NCBI RefSeq assembly: GCF_005116465.1
Contig: NZ_SWBM01000001.1
Span: 186,001-250,000 of the forward strand
DNA: 64,000 nt
Source of the DNA: Robertmurraya kyonggiensis
Lineage (GTDB): Bacteria; Bacillota; Bacilli; Bacillales; Cytobacillaceae
Reading direction: 5' to 3'
This document shows positions 60,488 to 64,000 of this stretch, piece after piece. The translations under genes were made by a program, and so were the position numbers. Within the stretch, counting starts at the first letter, position 1. Each line of letters opens with the position of its first letter. A model generated the notes under the pieces. It did not search any database, had not been told where the DNA came from, and worked only from the letters and a program-made list of their open reading frames with translations.

Positions 60488-63400
60488 ATGTCGATAAGAC
60501 TATTGATTGGAAGATCAGGATCAGGAAAAACAACCTTCTCTCTAAACGAAATACAAGAAAAAATGAAGAAGGACCCTGATGGCGATCCAATCATCTATTT
60601 AGTACCAGACCAAATGACATTTCTGTCTGAATATAAATTAATCACAACCCCTGATATCGCTGGGATGATCCGAACCCAAGTGTTCAGCTTCTCTCGCCTT
60701 GCCTGGAGAATTCTCCAAGAAACAGGCGGAATTAGCCGATATCATATTAACAATGTTGGGGTCAGCATGTTGATTCGAAAAATCATCATGGATAAAAAGG
60801 AAGAACTTAGACTTTTTGAACGAGCAGCAGATAAGAACGGTTTTATCCAACAAATGGAGACTATTCTAACCGAGTTTAAACGTTATCTCGTACGTCCGGA
60901 AGAATTAGCTGAAAAACAACAAGATACAAATGATAAAGTATTGCAGGACAAGCTCCACGATTTAGAAATTATTTATCAGGCATTTGAAGATGCCTTATTT
61001 GGAAAATATACAGATTCAGAGGATTATTTAAGATTACTAGGTGAGCAGATTGCGAACTCATCATATTTGAAAAATGCAACCATCTATGTAGACGGTTTTT
61101 ATAGCTTTACACCGCAGGAATATTTGATTATCGCTCAATTGATGAAACACGCTAAGCAAGTAACGATTGCGTTAACTTTAGATCAACCTTTTACTCATGA
61201 GGCACCAGATGAACTTCATCTCTTCCGCATGTCAGGTGAGACGTGTCAAAACATTTATGAAATGGCCAGGGTAGAAGGACTGGAAATAGAAGAGGTCCTT
61301 TTTGAAGAACAATTGAGGTTGGCACACGATTCCTTGCAACACATGGAATCATTTTTTGATCAACGACCAAGTATTCCTTATGAAAAAGAACCTCTCATTC
61401 ATCTTGCCGAAGCGGTCAATCGACGAGCAGAGATAGAAGGAATTGCCCGTTCAGTTCGCAAACTCGTACGAGATGAGGATTATCGTTATCGGGATATTGC
61501 TGTGCTTTTGAGAAATGGGCAGGAGTATCAGGATCTAATCGAAAATGTTTTTGCAGATTATGAGGTACCAGTCTTTATTGATCAAAAAAGAGTAATGCTC
61601 AACCATCCATTAGTTGAACTTCTTCGTTCAAGTCTTGAAGTGATCAATGGATTTTGGCGCTATGAGCCTGTCTTTCGAGCGGCGAAAACAGAGCTCTTTT
61701 TTCCATTAAATCAGAACCCACAAGTGCTACGTGCAAAAATGGACAAGCTCGAAAATTATGTACTTGAGCATGGTGTGCAGGGTGCTAAATGGACGAAAAA
61801 AGAACGCTGGAAGTATCGTAGATTCAGAGGCTTAGAGTTTGAAACAGGTGTTCAAACGGATTCGGAAAAAGAATTAGAAAATGAATTGAATGAAGTAAGG
61901 GATATGATTGCAGCTCCTATTCTGACATTAGCGAGAAGATTTAAAAAGGCAGAGACTGGTAAGCAACTATGTGAGGCACTCTATCTTTTTCTTGAAGAAC
62001 TTGAGATTCCAGCGAAATTAGAAAAGTGGAAAACAGAAGAAGAGGAAAAAGGAAATCTTGTGGCAGCACGTGAACATGACCAGGCTTGGAATGGGATCAT
62101 CGATCTATTCGATCAGTTCGTGGAAATGCTCGGTGAAGAACAAATACCACTCAAAAAGTTTGCTAGTATTCTAGACGCTGGTTTAGAGTCGTTACGTTTT
62201 GCTCTCGTTCCACCAGCAATAGACCAAGTATTAGTCGCAGATCTTGAATTATCACGTCTATCGGATATTAAGGTGGCCTTCGTGATCGGTTTAAATGATG
62301 GAGTACTTCCTGCAAAGTATACAGAGGATGGATTGCTCGCAGATGAAGACAGGGAACGTTTGGCAACGAACGGTCTAAAGATAGCGCCAAGCAGCCGTAA
62401 AAGATTGCTAGATGAAGAGTTTTTAGCTTATAAGGCCTTTACAACTGCCTCGGACCGTGTTTTTATCAGTTATCCAATGGCGAATGATGAAGGAAAGGCA
62501 CTCATGCCATCTCCGTATATTTCAAAAATGATGGAGATGTTCCCAAATATTCACCATCATCGCTATTTAGCTGAGATATCCGAGCTCCACGAGGATGAGC
62601 AAGTGGAGTATATTTCCCATGAGGAAACGAGTCTGTCTTATTTAGCCGCTCAGCTTCAGCTCTTGAAGAGAAATTATCCAGTCTATGAGATGTGGTGGGA
62701 TGTATATAATTACTATTTATCACATCCACGTTTAAGTGAAAAAGCAAAGAATGTTTTGTCGAGCTTAAATTATACAAATGAATCGAAGCAAATTACGGAA
62801 GAAACGAGTAGAGAACTGTATTCCGATGTAATTCAGGGTAGTGTTTCACGGATGGAGCTGTTTTCATCTTGTGCGTTTTCCCATTTTGCTCAGCACGGCC
62901 TGAAGCTACGGGAGCGACAAATTTTCCGCTTAGAAGCGCCTGATATCGGTGAATTATTCCATGGTGCTTTGAAATATATTGTTGAGACCGTGACGGTCAG
63001 TGAACGCACCTGGGACCGCATAACGAGGGATGAAATTGAAAGGCTAGCAAAGGAAGCGGTTGAGCTTTTAGCACCGAAGCTTCAGCATGAAATTTTGTTA
63101 AGTTCGAATCGTCATCATTATATAAAAAGAAAGCTTGAGCAAATTATCAAGAGAGCTTCATTCGTTTTACAGGAACACGCAAAAGCAAGTGGCTTTGCCC
63201 CTGTTGGCCTAGAACTAGGCTTTGGTCCAAAACAGAAGCTTCCACCAATGAAGTTCTCATTAAATAATGGAACAAAAATGGAGCTAATTGGTCGGATTGA
63301 CCGTGTCGACAAGGCCGAGGATGACAAAGGCGTTTATTTACGGATTATCGACTACAAGTCGAGTGCCAAAGAATTGAATGTTAATGAAGTGTATTATGGA

Positions 63401-63973
63401 TTATCACTGCAGATGCTGACGTATTTGGACATCATTTTAACCAATTCAAAAATGTTAATTGGAAAAGAAGCAAATCCGGCGGGGATGCTCTATTTCCATG
63501 TTCATAATCCGATTGTGAATGCATCGAAAATGCTTTCTCTTGATGAGCTTGAAGATGCCTTGTTTAAGAAGTTCAAGATGAACGGTCTCTTACTTGGAGA
63601 TGAGAATGTTATTCGCATGATGGATCAAACATTGGATTCAGGAGAATCTTCGATTATTTCAGCAGGCATAAAGAAGGATGGCATGCTTACGAAACGTTCG
63701 AAGGTTGCGAGTCTTGATGAGTTTGATGATTTAAGAAAGTATGTCCGCAATTTTTACGTAAAAACAGGGAATGACATTGCTGGTGGAAATGTGGAGATTG
63801 CCCCTTATAAAATGAAGGACCGAAAGCCTTGTACGTTTTGTTCGTTCAAATCAGTTTGTCAATTTGACGAATCGATGGAGGGAAATGACTATCGAAATCT
63901 CCCAATTCATTCAAAAGAAGAGGTTCTACAAATGATTCGAAAGGAGGAGGAAGTACATGGCGATTCCAACTAA
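60488..63973 (+). CDS. addB: ATP-dependent helicase/nuclease subunit B
   Basis: The 1161-residue protein is AddB of the AddAB (RecBCD-equivalent) complex that resects double-strand ends up to Chi. It has a Walker A GRSGSGKTTF at residues 7-16 and inactivated helicase motifs. A C-terminal RecB-type nuclease domain shows IIDYKSSAKEL. The four Fe-S Cys residues are in LFSSCAFSH (about 797) and PCTFCSFKSVC (about 1117-1126). ATG 60488 follows TTAGGAGGTTAAACA. It overlaps addA by 17 bases. Confidence 0.96.
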   Translation: MSIRLLIGRSGSGKTTFSLNEIQEKMKKDPDGDPIIYLVPDQMTFLSEYKLITTPDIAGMIRTQVFSFSRLAWRILQETGGISRYHINNVGVSMLIRKIIMDKKEELRLFERAADKNGFIQQMETILTEFKRYLVRPEELAEKQQDTNDKVLQDKLHDLEIIYQAFEDALFGKYTDSEDYLRLLGEQIANSSYLKNATIYVDGFYSFTPQEYLIIAQLMKHAKQVTIALTLDQPFTHEAPDELHLFRMSGETCQNIYEMARVEGLEIEEVLFEEQLRLAHDSLQHMESFFDQRPSIPYEKEPLIHLAEAVNRRAEIEGIARSVRKLVRDEDYRYRDIAVLLRNGQEYQDLIENVFADYEVPVFIDQKRVMLNHPLVELLRSSLEVINGFWRYEPVFRAAKTELFFPLNQNPQVLRAKMDKLENYVLEHGVQGAKWTKKERWKYRRFRGLEFETGVQTDSEKELENELNEVRDMIAAPILTLARRFKKAETGKQLCEALYLFLEELEIPAKLEKWKTEEEEKGNLVAAREHDQAWNGIIDLFDQFVEMLGEEQIPLKKFASILDAGLESLRFALVPPAIDQVLVADLELSRLSDIKVAFVIGLNDGVLPAKYTEDGLLADEDRERLATNGLKIAPSSRKRLLDEEFLAYKAFTTASDRVFISYPMANDEGKALMPSPYISKMMEMFPNIHHHRYLAEISELHEDEQVEYISHEETSLSYLAAQLQLLKRNYPVYEMWWDVYNYYLSHPRLSEKAKNVLSSLNYTNESKQITEETSRELYSDVIQGSVSRMELFSSCAFSHFAQHGLKLRERQIFRLEAPDIGELFHGALKYIVETVTVSERTWDRITRDEIERLAKEAVELLAPKLQHEILLSSNRHHYIKRKLEQIIKRASFVLQEHAKASGFAPVGLELGFGPKQKLPPMKFSLNNGTKMELIGRIDRVDKAEDDKGVYLRIIDYKSSAKELNVNEVYYGLSLQMLTYLDIILTNSKMLIGKEANPAGMLYFHVHNPIVNASKMLSLDELEDALFKKFKMNGLLLGDENVIRMMDQTLDSGESSIISAGIKKDGMLTKRSKVASLDEFDDLRKYVRNFYVKTGNDIAGGNVEIAPYKMKDRKPCTFCSFKSVCQFDESMEGNDYRNLPIHSKEEVLQMIRKEEEVHGDSN

Positions 63974-64000
63974 GCCTGAGGGTGTGACGTGGACAGACGA
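63957..64000 (+). CDS. addA: ATP-dependent helicase/nuclease subunit A, first codons only
   Basis: ATG 63957 follows AAGGAGGAGGAAGTAC and opens MAIPTKPEGVTWTD, the usual AddA N-terminus. The gene continues beyond the window. The overlap with addB indicates coupled translation of the two subunits. Confidence 0.85.
   Translation, partial: MAIPTKPEGVTWTD

Overview
The window looks like a chromosomal segment of a low-GC Gram-positive spore-former of the Bacillaceae (Bacillus sensu lato). The evidence is strong AGGAGG-type ribosome binding sites, frequent TTG and GTG starts, many U-tailed hairpins, and gene order matching the B. subtilis hem-yhf-yhj-add region: hemE-hemH-hemY, yhgD-yhgE, yhfH-yhfI-lplJ, lcfB, yhfN, an IDEAL-domain gene facing comK, yhjD, yhjE-sipV and addB-addA. 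All names come from reading the sequence; no database search was run.

Layout. 1-3.06 kb: an M20 amidohydrolase cut by the window edge, a 6-phosphogluconolactonase-like propeller protein and the 3' half of a transporter gene. 3.06-10.58 kb: a 7.5-kb integrated element carrying a large serine recombinase, a small resolvase and a run of small cysteine-rich, coiled-coil and HTH proteins. It sits inside the transporter gene. Joining the two outer flanks at a shared GG dinucleotide restores one 464-codon reading frame. 11.3-17.5 kb: a LiaFSR-type three-component system and a heterodimeric ABC exporter. 17.7-21.2 kb: the last three genes of coproporphyrin-dependent heme synthesis. 21.4-30.1 kb: an MFS pump, the yhgD-yhgE pair with twin operators, yhfH, yhfI, lplJ, lcfB and a GNAT gene. 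30.5-33.4 kb: an ABC importer of the TrpXYZ type. 33.7-43.9 kb: azlCD with a divergent XRE-cupin regulator, yhfN, a coiled-coil protein, yhzC/comK, yhjD, an S9 peptidase, an LCP protein, yhjE and sipV. 44.0-57.1 kb: an accessory metabolic locus. 57.2-64 kb: a LysE exporter, an MFS protein, a hypothetical gene, ywbE, addB and the first codons of addA.

The most interesting part is 44.0-57.1 kb. A 1078-residue STAND ATPase/TPR regulator ending in an OmpR-like DNA-binding domain plus BTAD (the SARP/AfsR architecture) precedes a LIV-type (HAAT) ABC importer. The importer is followed by a small protein, a KAS III-fold enzyme, an alpha/beta hydrolase, a short-chain dehydrogenase and an acyl-CoA ligase. 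Two promoters in this locus, before the binding-protein gene and before the ligase gene, share TGTAAC-N5-TGTAAC-N10-TAnnAT. An 11-bp-period direct repeat just upstream of a -10 element is the known geometry of SARP operators. The locus can therefore be read as one regulon that imports a carboxylic acid or related compound, activates it as a CoA thioester and processes it. The substrate cannot be read from the sequence.

Other structure includes four intergenic repeat arrays of unrelated sequence that all use a period of about 52 bp, and two copies of a roughly 125-bp structured repeat with stem variation. There are also LexA-like boxes near yhjD and the MFS gene, decameric tandem repeats next to attL, and a strongly T-depleted tract inside the element.
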